From an uncultured Castellaniella sp. (GTDB taxonomy: Bacteria; Pseudomonadota; Gammaproteobacteria; Burkholderiales; Burkholderiaceae_B), in NCBI RefSeq assembly GCF_937988725.1, contig NZ_CALKHS010000003.1:186001-250000 (forward strand): a stretch of DNA of 64,000 nt. Reading direction: 5' to 3'. A program made the translations under genes and the position numbers. The notes beneath the pieces were generated by a model. The model saw only the letters and a list, made by a program, of their open reading frames with translations. It did not search any database and was not told the origin of the DNA. Below are positions 9,571 through 18,036 of the stretch, piece after piece. How positions within the stretch are numbered: position 1 is the first letter of the stretch; every line of letters begins with the position of its first letter.

Positions 9571-10329
9571 TCATGACGGGATGCGGCCGGCCCGGATCGC
9601 CAAAGGCCAGGCGACCCGGCGCGGCGTGTCCGGGTCGCCCCATGACCGGCTCAGGGCGATCGCCAGCGCATCCACGGGGTTCGACCCCAGCGCCTTTTCC
9701 GCGGCCCTGACCGCCGACCAGGTGTTGAGGTAGCCGATGAGATCGTCCAGGCGCCACTGCACTTCGATGGCCAGCGGAGGCAGCGGGATTTCCTCGAACG
9801 GGAAGGGCAGGCTGCGGTAGCCGTTTTCCACGTGCCGGCGCTCGATGGGCCAGTAGGGGTCGAGCGTGTCGTAGTAGAAGCGCTGTACGGCGCCATCCAC
9901 GGCGCCTTCGACGTGCAGCACACCGTAGCAGATCAGCGCGACGACGGCCTGCGGCCGGGCTACGCGCCGCGCCTCGGCGTAGAACTTGTCCAGGTCCAGC
10001 CAGTGGGCCGCCTGGGCGACCGTGATCAGATCCGCGCTGGCGTCGGGAAGCCCGCTGTCTTCCGCCAGCGCGGTGCGGTAGGTCACGCCGTCGCGCAGCC
10101 GGGCTTTCTCGATCTGGGCCGCGCTGGCGTCCGTGGCGATGACTTCCTTGAAGCGTTCGGCGAGCAGCACCGACAGCTGTCCCGTGCCGCACCCGCAATC
10201 GAGCGCGCGCGTCAGGCCAGGGCTGATGCCGGCCAGGGCGTCCACCAGTCCGATGGGGTAGGTCGGCCGGTAGGTCGCATAACCAGCGGATCCGCTGGAG
10301 AAATGATCCTTGAAGTTCGTGCTGCCCAT
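9571..10329 (-). CDS. Class I SAM-dependent methyltransferase
   Basis: A 252-aa methyltransferase of the Methyltransf_11 type. Motif I (ALDCGCGTGQLS) is at ~residues 43-54, the acidic motif (VIATDAS) follows, and LITVAQAAHWLDL sits at motif IV. The N-terminal FSSGSAGYATYRPTYP and AAHWLD wording is common in small-molecule methyltransferases related to trans-aconitate methyltransferase. That would fit the upstream PrpF gene on the same strand, but this is an inference. Divergent from the ABC importer operon. Confidence 0.85.
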   Translation of the reverse strand: MGSTNFKDHFSSGSAGYATYRPTYPIGLVDALAGISPGLTRALDCGCGTGQLSVLLAERFKEVIATDASAAQIEKARLRDGVTYRTALAEDSGLPDASADLITVAQAAHWLDLDKFYAEARRVARPQAVVALICYGVLHVEGAVDGAVQRFYYDTLDPYWPIERRHVENGYRSLPFPFEEIPLPPLAIEVQWRLDDLIGYLNTWSAVRAAEKALGSNPVDALAIALSRSWGDPDTPRRVAWPLAIRAGRIPS

Positions 10330-10468
10330 GCGTGCATTCCTGCTTGTCCTTTGACGATATATTACGGGCTTCCCGGCAGGCCGGGGCTACCGGGCCGGGT
10401 GGCAAAATGCCGTCATTTCGGTCACACTGCCGCTGTCGTCATAAAAATTTCAACTTCCGGAGACATCC

Positions 10469-11500
10469 ATGAATGCACTGGATCGGCGTGAATTCCTGAA
10501 ATTGGCCGGCGCCGCCGGCCTGACCGGCATGGCGGGGGCGTTGCCGGCCCGGTCCTGGGCGCAGGGCGTGTCCGCCCAGGCCAAGGCCGAAGGCAAGGCG
10601 GTCTTCTACGCCAATATCACGTCGGTCGACAGCGTCATGAAGGCCTTTGATGCGGCCACCGGCCTCCAGGGCCAGTACACGCGGATCTCCAGTTCCAAAT
10701 TCATTCCCACGATCGTCACCGAACACAATGCCGGCAAATTGCTGGCCGACGTCGTCCAGGCGCCGCGTCCCATGCTCAGCCTGCTCGAAGAGCACGACGT
10801 GCTGGCCGCGTACCAGTCTCCGTCCGCCAAGGGCTATCCCGACTGGGCGGTGGAAGACCCGCGCATGACGCTGTTCGGGATCGAATACGTCTCCTATCTG
10901 TTCAATACCCAGCACCTGAAAAAGGCCGATGCGCCGCAGCGCTACGAAGATCTCGCCGATCCCAAATGGAAGGGCCGGATCGTCATGGCCAATCCGGCCA
11001 ATCACTCGTCCACGATTTCCTGGCTGGTCGGCCTGAAGGAACAGGTCTTCAAGTCCGAGTCCGACTGGATGGCGTATCTGAAGGGCCTGGCGGCCAACCA
11101 GCCCATGTTCGTGGCCTCGTTCGGCCCCACGCCGGCGCCCATCGAAAGCGGCGAAAAACTGGTGGCGATCTCCATGCCGAAGTACGTCGTGACGAAGGCT
11201 CCCGCGCCGCTGGACTGGGGGCCGCGCAGCGGCCAGCCGCTGCTGGGCACGCCGCGGGCCATCGCCATTCCCCGGAAAGCCCCCAGGCCGGCCGCCGCGC
11301 GGGCCTTCATGGATTTCTGGCTGTCCAAGGACGCCATGACGCTGCTGGCCAAGCAGGTCGGCGAATACGTGCTGGCTCCGGGCGTGTATCCGGATATCGA
11401 AGGCATCGATCAGGTCAAGGTCCTGCCGGTGCGCGATCTGCCCGACAGCGAGATCGAAAAATGGGGCCGGGAATTCGGCAAGATCTTCGGCGCCCGGTAA
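10469..11500 (+). CDS. ABC importer periplasmic binding protein (iron-type, Tat signal)
   Basis: A 343-aa type II periplasmic binding protein of the FbpA/AfuA family, first gene of a three-gene importer operon. The N-terminus has a twin-arginine motif (DRREFLKLAG) and hydrophobic stretch ending near AQG at ~residue 31, so Tat export is likely. The mature part shows typical FbpA wording (YTRISSSKFIPTIVTEHNAGK, FGIEYVSYLFNT). Ferric iron is the usual ligand, but relatives bind phosphonates, putrescine or thiamine and no ligand Tyr pair could be assigned with confidence. Stop is 4 bp before the ATPase gene. Confidence 0.88.
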   Translation: MNALDRREFLKLAGAAGLTGMAGALPARSWAQGVSAQAKAEGKAVFYANITSVDSVMKAFDAATGLQGQYTRISSSKFIPTIVTEHNAGKLLADVVQAPRPMLSLLEEHDVLAAYQSPSAKGYPDWAVEDPRMTLFGIEYVSYLFNTQHLKKADAPQRYEDLADPKWKGRIVMANPANHSSTISWLVGLKEQVFKSESDWMAYLKGLAANQPMFVASFGPTPAPIESGEKLVAISMPKYVVTKAPAPLDWGPRSGQPLLGTPRAIAIPRKAPRPAAARAFMDFWLSKDAMTLLAKQVGEYVLAPGVYPDIEGIDQVKVLPVRDLPDSEIEKWGREFGKIFGAR

Positions 11501-11504
11501 ACGC

Positions 11505-12620
11505 ATGGATATTCATATCGAAGGACTGGTCAAGACCTACCAATCCGAAGGCCGGACCGTCCGCGCGCTGGACGGCATCGACCTGCACATTCCCGCCAAC
11601 CAGATCTTCACCCTGCTGGGCCCCAGCGGCTGCGGCAAGACCACGCTGCTGCGCTGCATCGTCGGGCTGGAAACGCCGGATGACGGTGAAATCCGCATCG
11701 GCGACCAGGTCGTGTGGTCGGGCCGCAAGCGGATTTCGGTGCCTCCGGAAAAGCGCGGCCTGGGCATGGTGTTCCAGACGTATGCCATCTGGCCGCACAT
11801 GAATGTGTTCGACAACGTGGCGTATCCCCTGCAGGTGCGCGGCGAGCGGCGCGCCGCCATCCGCGAAAAGGTCCTCAAGGCGCTGCGGTTCGTTCAGCTT
11901 GAAGGCCTGGAAGGCCGTTCCGCCACGCGCCTGTCGGGCGGGCAGCAGCAGCGCGTCGCCCTGGCGCGTGCCCTGGTGGCCGAACCCAAGGTCATCCTGT
12001 TCGACGAACCCCTGAGCAATCTGGACGCGAAGCTGCGCGAGGAAACCCGCAAGATCCTGCGCCGCTTCCTGACGGAGCTGGGCATCACGGCGGTGTACGT
12101 CACCCACGACCGGGTCGAGGCCCTGGCCCTGTCGGACTCCATCGCGGTGCTCAATGGCGGCCACATCGTCGAACGCGGCGATCCGCAGAAGATCTATTTC
12201 AACGCCGACCACCGCTTCGTGGCGGATTTCATCGGCCGCGCCAACCTGATCGCCGCCACGGTCCAGGCCCAGGAACCCGACGCCACGGTCGTGCAGTCGC
12301 CCCTGGGCGTCCTGCGCTGCCAGAAGCGCGACTTTCCGGTGGGCGCCTCCGTCACGCTGTGCATCCGCCCCGAATTCCTGCTGCTGTCCCGTGTCGACGC
12401 CGGAGGGGGCGGGGGCGGCGCCGATGCGGCGGGCGCGCCGCCCAACATCATCGAAGGGCGCCTGGAAACGCTGGATTTCGTCGGCGAGGTCTACGAGACG
12501 GAAGTCCGCGTCCAGGACCAGCTGCTGCTGGCGCGGGTGGATCCGGGCGTGGCGGCCGCCGCGGGGGACGCGGTGCGCTTCATGCTGGCGCCCGAGCATT
12601 GCCTGCTGGTCATGGAATAG
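11505..12620 (+). CDS. ABC importer ATPase (FbpC/PotA-like)
   Basis: A 371-aa nucleotide-binding subunit. Walker A is GPSGCGKTTLL (~residues 38-48), the Q-loop sits in MVFQTYAIWPHM, the signature is LSGGQQQRVALARAL, Walker B is VILFDEPLSNLD and the switch His is in VYVTHDR. A C-terminal TOBE-type regulatory domain (~240-371) includes a Gly/Ala-rich linker near 298-310. It powers the permease encoded 9 bp downstream. The FbpC/PotA/CysA branches cannot be separated by eye, but the neighbours point to the Fbp group. Confidence 0.93.
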   Translation: MDIHIEGLVKTYQSEGRTVRALDGIDLHIPANQIFTLLGPSGCGKTTLLRCIVGLETPDDGEIRIGDQVVWSGRKRISVPPEKRGLGMVFQTYAIWPHMNVFDNVAYPLQVRGERRAAIREKVLKALRFVQLEGLEGRSATRLSGGQQQRVALARALVAEPKVILFDEPLSNLDAKLREETRKILRRFLTELGITAVYVTHDRVEALALSDSIAVLNGGHIVERGDPQKIYFNADHRFVADFIGRANLIAATVQAQEPDATVVQSPLGVLRCQKRDFPVGASVTLCIRPEFLLLSRVDAGGGGGGADAAGAPPNIIEGRLETLDFVGEVYETEVRVQDQLLLARVDPGVAAAAGDAVRFMLAPEHCLLVME

Positions 12621-12629
12621 GGCGGGCCG

Positions 12630-14312
12630 ATGAATCCCAAACGCCCGGGCCTGACCTGGTCCCTGATCGTCATCGTCGGCTTCCTGACGCTGTGCCCCGT
12701 GCTGATGTTGCTGCTGGGCAGCTTTTCCCAGGGGCTGACGGCGTTCGGGCAGTTCACGACGGCCAAGTACGTCGCCGCCTATACCGACCCCCATCTGCTG
12801 GAAGTCTTCAGCAACACCGTGATCTTCGTCCTGGGGTCGACGGTGTTCGCCACGCTGCTGGCGCTGGTGCTGGCCTATCTGAACACCCGCACCAACATTC
12901 CCTGCAAGTCCCTGTTCACGGTGCTGTCGATCGTTCCGATGATGATCCCGCACCTGCTGTTCTCCGTCAGCTGGGCGCTGCTGCTGAACCCGTCCAACGG
13001 CCTGCTGAATCTGTTCCTGAAGGACTTCCTGGGCCTGTCCGCGTCGCCTTTCGACATCTACACCCTGGAAGGCATGATCCTGGTCGAGGGGCTGTTGAAC
13101 ATGCCCATCGCCTACCTGATCATCGCGCCGGCCATGGCGTCTTTCGACGGCGCGCTGGAAGAGGCCTCGCGCGTGGGCGGCGCCGGGGTCTGGCGCACCC
13201 TGTGGCGGGTGACGCTGCCCGTGCTGCGCCCCGCCATCCTGGCGGCCTTCGTGCTGGGGATCGTGCGCAGCCTGGCGTCGTATGCGGTGCCCCGGGTGCT
13301 GGGCATGCCGGGGCGGGTCGACGTGCTGGCCACCTACCTGTATGAAATGATCTCCACCGGCTTCGCACCTGACTACGGCCAGGCGGCTGCCCTGGGCATG
13401 AGCGTGCTGTCGGTCTCCATCGGTCTCATCGTGCTGTACCGTGCGCTGACGGCGTCGGGCGACAAGTTCGTGACGATTTCGGGCCGAGGCTACCGTCCGT
13501 CCGTGATCGAACTGAAGAACGCCCGTCTGCCGCTGTTCGCCGCCGTGGGCCTGTTCAGCGTGCTGATGGTGGTCCTGCCCGTCGCCGTGCTGTTCTACAC
13601 GTCGCTGGTGCCGTATTCCATGGTGCCCAGCGCCCAGGCCTTCGCCTCCATGAGCTGGAATCACTGGGTCGAGGTCCTGCAGGATCCGATATCCCTGCTG
13701 GCCTTGCGCAACAGCCTGTTCCTGGCGATTGTCGGGGCGACGCTGGGGGTGATGCTGTCGCTGTTCATCGCCTATGTCGTCGTCAAGATCCGCACCCGGG
13801 CGTCCGGTCTGCTGGAATCCCTCAGTTTCCTGTCGTTCTCGTTTCCGGGCATCGTGATCGGCATCGGTTTCATGTGGTTCTTCGTGCAGACGCCGTTGTA
13901 CGCCACCCTGACTGCCCTGCTGCTGGCCTATGTCGCCACCTACCTGCCATACGGCGTGCGGCCCTTGGCCAGCGCCTTCGTGCAGGTCCATGCCCACCTG
14001 GAAGAGTCTTCCCTGGTGTGCGGGGCCGGGCCGCTGACGACCTTCCGGCGCGTCATCGTGCCGCTGGTGGTCCCCGGCATCGTGTCCGCCTGGATTCTGA
14101 TGGCGACCATGTTCGTGCGTGAACTGACGGTGTCCGTGGTGCTGTCGCGTCCGGGCAGCGAAGTCCTGGCCGTGCAGATCCTGAATTTCGCCGACGATGG
14201 CCTGTGGGGCAAGCTGTCCGCCCTGGGGATCGTGATGATCCTGATTTCCACCGGCCTGGTGCTGCTGGCGGCCTATGCCGGCCGACGCTTCAAAGGCATG
14301 CGGGCCGGATAG
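12630..14312 (+). CDS. ABC importer permease, fused two-domain (FbpB-like)
   Basis: A 560-aa inner-membrane permease with two tandem BPD_transp_1 modules of about six helices each, as in FbpB/AfuB. The first EAA-type loop is EEASRVGGAGVWRTLWRVTLP (near 171-190). The second is near 455-475 (ESSLVCGAGPLTTFRRVIVP). The single-chain fusion means one gene supplies both transmembrane halves for the ATPase dimer. Third gene of the operon; a hairpin follows 15 bp after the stop. Confidence 0.92.
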   Translation: MNPKRPGLTWSLIVIVGFLTLCPVLMLLLGSFSQGLTAFGQFTTAKYVAAYTDPHLLEVFSNTVIFVLGSTVFATLLALVLAYLNTRTNIPCKSLFTVLSIVPMMIPHLLFSVSWALLLNPSNGLLNLFLKDFLGLSASPFDIYTLEGMILVEGLLNMPIAYLIIAPAMASFDGALEEASRVGGAGVWRTLWRVTLPVLRPAILAAFVLGIVRSLASYAVPRVLGMPGRVDVLATYLYEMISTGFAPDYGQAAALGMSVLSVSIGLIVLYRALTASGDKFVTISGRGYRPSVIELKNARLPLFAAVGLFSVLMVVLPVAVLFYTSLVPYSMVPSAQAFASMSWNHWVEVLQDPISLLALRNSLFLAIVGATLGVMLSLFIAYVVVKIRTRASGLLESLSFLSFSFPGIVIGIGFMWFFVQTPLYATLTALLLAYVATYLPYGVRPLASAFVQVHAHLEESSLVCGAGPLTTFRRVIVPLVVPGIVSAWILMATMFVRELTVSVVLSRPGSEVLAVQILNFADDGLWGKLSALGIVMILISTGLVLLAAYAGRRFKGMRAG

Positions 14313-14326
14313 TACACTTGAATCCT

Positions 14327-14344
14327 GGGGCGCTCAGGCGCCCC
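14327..14344 (+). terminator. Hairpin after the ABC importer operon
   Basis: Arms GGGGCGC (14327-14333) and GCGCCCC (14338-14344) enclose a 4-nt loop and are followed by GGTTTC. The position just after the permease stop fits an intrinsic terminator with a short T run. Confidence 0.55.
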
Positions 14345-14374
14345 GGTTTCAAGAACACGCTTCCCCCTCGGTGA

Positions 14375-15529
14375 ATGAACAGGATTGTCTGGCTATTGGT
14401 TGCAGCGGCGCTGTCATGCGGCGCCGGTCTTTCGGCTGCCCGCGCCCAGCAGGCCGCGAGGGGCGGCGCGGGGCTGATCGATCTGTCCCCCCAGCGCTAT
14501 GCGGTGCCCGACGTGCCCCGGGACGTGCCGCAGCCTCTGGGTCCTGTGGACCCCGCAGCCGACGACGCTTCGGCCGGCGACGATTCCGCGGTCGTCTATC
14601 AATGGATTCCCTACGAGGCCCTGTTCCTGGACCTGCCGGGGGCGGATGCGAGCGGCATGCGCGGCTGGGGCGTGCCGGGTGACGCGACGATGCCTTTGAC
14701 GGCGCGGGACCTGTTCGCCCCGCCGGCGTCCCAGGGCCTGGATTCCTGGTCCCTGGGCGAGCGGCGCTGGCGTTATCTCAGTTCGTCCGGCTACGGCGTG
14801 ACGCTGGGCAGCCTCGACGCCCGTCTCCCCGCCTGGGGGCAGACCGTGCCCCTGGCGGGCGTGGGGGTGTATCGCCTGCGGCCCTCGGGCGATCTGCCTG
14901 CGGGGGCGTGGGATTACGCGGTCGCGGCGGGGGCACTGGATGCGCGCAATGCGCGCCCGGCCGCTGAAGGCGACCTGAGCTATGGAGCCGTGGCCGTCGA
15001 TGCGTCCGCCAAGTATGCGCTGGACCGCCAGGCCACGCTGGTGTCGCGGCTGCAGCAGGCGCGGGGCCTGTCCGTGCTGGGGGTGGGGGGCGCGTATTCG
15101 ACGGGCTCCCTGGGCGCCTGGCGCGCGGGCGTGTCCGATGCGCGCCAGGACCAGGGACAGGGACAGGGGCTGCGCCGGCAGCTTGGCTATACCCTGGGGC
15201 TGCGGCCCGGGCTGGATGTGTCCTGGGTCAATGTGCGGCAGCAAGCCGGCTACGCCGATCTGGCGTCGTACGGTCTCGACGACGCTTGCGAGTGCATCCG
15301 CAACCAGTGGCAGATCGATCTGGCGGCCGGGCGCTGGGGTTCGTTCAGCGGCTCCTTCGAGCGGCGGGAACGCCTGGAGGACGGTCTGGACCAGCCGCTG
15401 GAGCAGCAGTTCGGGCTGGTTCACGGTTTCCGCTATGGCCCATACCTGAGAGTGCGCCTGGAAACGACCCGCAACCTGACGTCGGGCGACTATGGCTGGG
15501 CCGCCCGGTTTTCCCTGCCCCTGCAATGA
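14375..15529 (+). CDS. Predicted outer-membrane beta-barrel protein, usher-like
   Basis: I do not recognise this 384-aa protein as a named family. It has a clear signal peptide (WLLVAAALSCGAGLSAARAQ, cleavage near residue 24). The mature part is full of alternating polar and aromatic strands (YGVTLGSLDARLPAWG, YTLGLRPGLDVSWVNVRQQ, YLRVRLETTRNL) ending with FSLPLQ. The wording SGYGVTLGSLD and VGVYRLRPSGDLPAG recalls part of the pore domain of fimbrial ushers, but at 384 aa it is far shorter than a complete usher (~800 aa). A short linker carries DACECI, two close cysteines. No chaperone or pilin gene is adjacent. Confidence 0.55.
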   Translation: MNRIVWLLVAAALSCGAGLSAARAQQAARGGAGLIDLSPQRYAVPDVPRDVPQPLGPVDPAADDASAGDDSAVVYQWIPYEALFLDLPGADASGMRGWGVPGDATMPLTARDLFAPPASQGLDSWSLGERRWRYLSSSGYGVTLGSLDARLPAWGQTVPLAGVGVYRLRPSGDLPAGAWDYAVAAGALDARNARPAAEGDLSYGAVAVDASAKYALDRQATLVSRLQQARGLSVLGVGGAYSTGSLGAWRAGVSDARQDQGQGQGLRRQLGYTLGLRPGLDVSWVNVRQQAGYADLASYGLDDACECIRNQWQIDLAAGRWGSFSGSFERRERLEDGLDQPLEQQFGLVHGFRYGPYLRVRLETTRNLTSGDYGWAARFSLPLQ

Positions 15530-15594
15530 TCGCGGGGCGCGGCCCGGGGTAGAATTTTCCCGCACCGCCGATGCGGCATGAACGGCAAGGAACC

Positions 15595-16203
15595 ATGAAC
15601 GATTACGACGAAATCATCCGTTTGTTGAATCAGCAAGGCTGGGCGATTTCCGATACCGCCATCGCCCCGGCCTGGCAGGCGGACCTGCTGGCGCAGGCTC
15701 GTCAGCTCTGGGAAGCCGGCCGGTTTTCCGGCGGCGAGATCGGCCGTGGCGCCCAGGATGCCCGCCAGCCCTCCGTTCGCGGAGATTCCATCTGCTGGGT
15801 GCCGCCGGCCTCCAGCCTGGCCGGCCATGCGTTCTTCGCCTGGATGGCGCAGTTCCGTCAGGTGCTCAATGATCGCTATGGCATGGGCCTGCGCAGCCAG
15901 GAATTCCACTTCGCCCGTTATGCGCCGGGCGCGGGCTACAAAAAGCACATCGATCAGCATCGCGGCACGGATCACCGCAAGGTCTCGATCGTGCTGTACC
16001 TGAACGCCGATTGGGACCCGGCCCACGGCGGCGAATTGTGCCTGTACGACCCCTACAACCCGGACGCGGAAATCCAGCGCTTCGCACCCCTGGGCGCCCG
16101 GCTGGCGGTCTTCGTCAGCGGCGTCATGCCCCACGAGGTCCTGCCGTCCCGGGCCGTGCGCTGGAGCCTGACGGGCTGGCTGCGCACGGACGACATCGCT
16201 TAG
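15595..16203 (+). CDS. 2OG-Fe(II) oxygenase (prolyl 4-hydroxylase-like)
   Basis: A 202-aa 2-oxoglutarate/Fe(II)-dependent dioxygenase. The facial triad is His118-x-Asp120 (YKKHIDQH) and His180 (VMPHEVLPS), and Arg189 (RWSLTGW) is placed to bind 2-oxoglutarate. The double-stranded beta-helix core is VSIVLYLNADWDPAHGGEL. The start at 15595 (MNDYDE) follows AAGGAA at the right spacing; an upstream in-frame ATG has no RBS. The 3' end overlaps the convergent MFS stop by 4 bp. Small bacterial members hydroxylate proteins or peptides; the target is unknown. Confidence 0.87.
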   Translation: MNDYDEIIRLLNQQGWAISDTAIAPAWQADLLAQARQLWEAGRFSGGEIGRGAQDARQPSVRGDSICWVPPASSLAGHAFFAWMAQFRQVLNDRYGMGLRSQEFHFARYAPGAGYKKHIDQHRGTDHRKVSIVLYLNADWDPAHGGELCLYDPYNPDAEIQRFAPLGARLAVFVSGVMPHEVLPSRAVRWSLTGWLRTDDIA

Positions 16204-17384
16204 GCGGGAAGGCCTCGATCGGGTTGCTTGCGCTGCCACAGATGCAGCCACAGCAGGGTCAGCGCGACCAGCAGCAGGGCGGGCAGCGCCCCGACGTTCA
16301 GCCAGGCCCAGCCGCTGGTGGTGGCCACCGCGCCCGAGGTGAACGCGGTGAACGCCATGGTCACGAAGACCCAGAAATTGATCGCTGCCTGGGCGCGATC
16401 CTTTTCCTCGGGCCGGTAGGCGCGCAGGGCCAGCGCCGTGCTGCTGGTGAACAGGAAGTTCCAGCCGACGCCCAGCAGGGTGAGCGCCACCATGAAGTGG
16501 CTCATGTCGGTGCCTGACAGGGCGACGGCGATGCAGGCGGCCATCAGCAGCACGCCCAGCCCCATGATCGACAGGACGCCGAACCGGCGGATCAGGTGGC
16601 CGGTGAAGAATCCGGGCGCATACATGCCGATCACGTGCCATTGCAGCACCGCGGCGATGTGGCCGAATTCGAAGCGGTGGACGTCCATCACCAGGGGCGT
16701 GGCGGCCATCAGCAGATTCATCACGCCGTAGCCGATGGCGGCCCCCAGCGTGGCCACGAAGAACACGGGCTGGCGCATGATCTGGCTCATGGGGCGCCCT
16801 TGCGGGGCGTGCCGCTGGTTCGCCGGTTCGGATGGGAAGCGGATCAGGGCCATCAGGCCCATGGCCAGCAGCGCCACGACGGACAGGGCCAGGTAGGCGC
16901 CCACGAACGGCACGGGCAGCACGGCTCGGGTCCAGTTGGCCAGGTTGGGGCCGACCACGGCGCCCAGCAGGCCGCCGGCCAGCACCAGGGAAACCGCCTT
17001 TTCGTGCCAGTCGGGCCGGGTCAGTTCGGTGGCGGCGAAGCGGTACAGCTGGCCGTTGGCGTTGTAATAGCCCGCCACCACGGTGGCCGCCATCAGCAGC
17101 CAGAACAGCCGGTATTGTGCGGCCAGCGCGGCCAGCAGCGCGGAACCCAGCGCCACCGCCAGCCCGATCTGGAAGGAGCCGCGCCGGCCGAACCGGATCT
17201 GCGTGGCGGCGACCAGCGGCGCGGCCAGGGCGCCGCCCACCACGTAGCCCATGATGGGCAGCGTCGCCATCCAGGCATGCGGCGCCAGTTCCAGCCCGAC
17301 CAGGCCGTTGATGGCGATGAAGGTGACGTTGTTGATGAGGAACAGCCCCTGACACACGGTCAGCAGCAGGAGATGGCGGTTCAT
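16200..17384 (-). CDS. MFS transporter
   Basis: A 394-aa major facilitator protein with about twelve hydrophobic helices. The loop 2-3 type sequence ATQIRFGRRGSFQIGLA is present. Wording such as YYNANGQLYRFAATEL is typical of a betaproteobacterial MFS subgroup of unknown substrate. The YbaK gene is 76 bp upstream on the same strand. Direction of transport and substrate cannot be inferred. Confidence 0.88.
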   Translation of the reverse strand: MNRHLLLLTVCQGLFLINNVTFIAINGLVGLELAPHAWMATLPIMGYVVGGALAAPLVAATQIRFGRRGSFQIGLAVALGSALLAALAAQYRLFWLLMAATVVAGYYNANGQLYRFAATELTRPDWHEKAVSLVLAGGLLGAVVGPNLANWTRAVLPVPFVGAYLALSVVALLAMGLMALIRFPSEPANQRHAPQGRPMSQIMRQPVFFVATLGAAIGYGVMNLLMAATPLVMDVHRFEFGHIAAVLQWHVIGMYAPGFFTGHLIRRFGVLSIMGLGVLLMAACIAVALSGTDMSHFMVALTLLGVGWNFLFTSSTALALRAYRPEEKDRAQAAINFWVFVTMAFTAFTSGAVATTSGWAWLNVGALPALLLVALTLLWLHLWQRKQPDRGLPA

Positions 17385-17460
17385 GGAGTATCCGTCGGAA
17401 AGAGATTCCCGTCCCGGGAGCGGGGCCGTCCGGCGGACGGCATGGAGTCGAGTCCGGCCA

Positions 17461-17925
17461 TCAGGGCTCCTGGCAGACGTCGACCCAGGCGGCTCCGGCC
17501 AGTTCGGCCAGCCGCTGGGGCGCGATGCGCACCGCGCTGTCCAGGGATCCGGCGGCGGGCATGACGATGTCGTATTCGCGCAGCCGCACGTCGCAGTACA
17601 CCGGCAGCGGCTGCGCCAGGCCGAAGGGGCAGACGCCGCCCACGGGGTGCCCCGTCAGGGCGGCGACCTCGTCGGCGGCCAGCATCTTCGGGCGCCCGCC
17701 CAGGGCCTGTTTCAGTTTCTTGTTGTCCAGCCGCGTGTCGCCGCAGGCCACGACCAGGATGACGTCCTGGCCGACCCGCAGCGACAGGGTCTTGGCGATC
17801 TGGCCCGGCGCCACACCGTGCGCCCGGGCGGCCAGATCCACCGTCGCCGTGCTCTGCCCCAATTCCAGGATGTGGATGTCCGGAGCGTGTTGCGAGAAGA
17901 ACTGGCGGACGGAGGCGATGGTCAT
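17461..17925 (-). CDS. YbaK/EbsC-family aminoacyl-tRNA deacylase
   Basis: A 154-aa single-domain protein of the YbaK/ProX family, which hydrolyses mischarged tRNAs such as Cys-tRNA(Pro) in trans. The conserved Lys in GQIAKTLSLRV (~residue 45) is the expected catalytic/substrate-contact lysine. GHPVGGVCPFGL (~residue 92-103) is the family loop. Upstream, metY stops 111 bp away on the same strand. Which mischarged tRNA is edited cannot be told from the sequence. Confidence 0.87.
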   Translation of the reverse strand: MTIASVRQFFSQHAPDIHILELGQSTATVDLAARAHGVAPGQIAKTLSLRVGQDVILVVACGDTRLDNKKLKQALGGRPKMLAADEVAALTGHPVGGVCPFGLAQPLPVYCDVRLREYDIVMPAAGSLDSAVRIAPQRLAELAGAAWVDVCQEP

Positions 17926-18036
17926 GAGGAGCGGCGGAGGCGGTGCGAAACAGCCTGTAGTCTACAGGACAATGTCGCCGCGCCGCCCGCCGCGCCTTCG
18001 AGGCGACCCCGCCCGCCGGCGGTCGCCGCGTCCGGA

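Noticed and set aside
11415..13997. 860-codon minus-strand open frame across the ABC operon
   Set aside because: It spans the ATPase and permease genes in antisense, is His/Gln/Arg-rich, and crosses gene boundaries, so it is an artefact of high GC.
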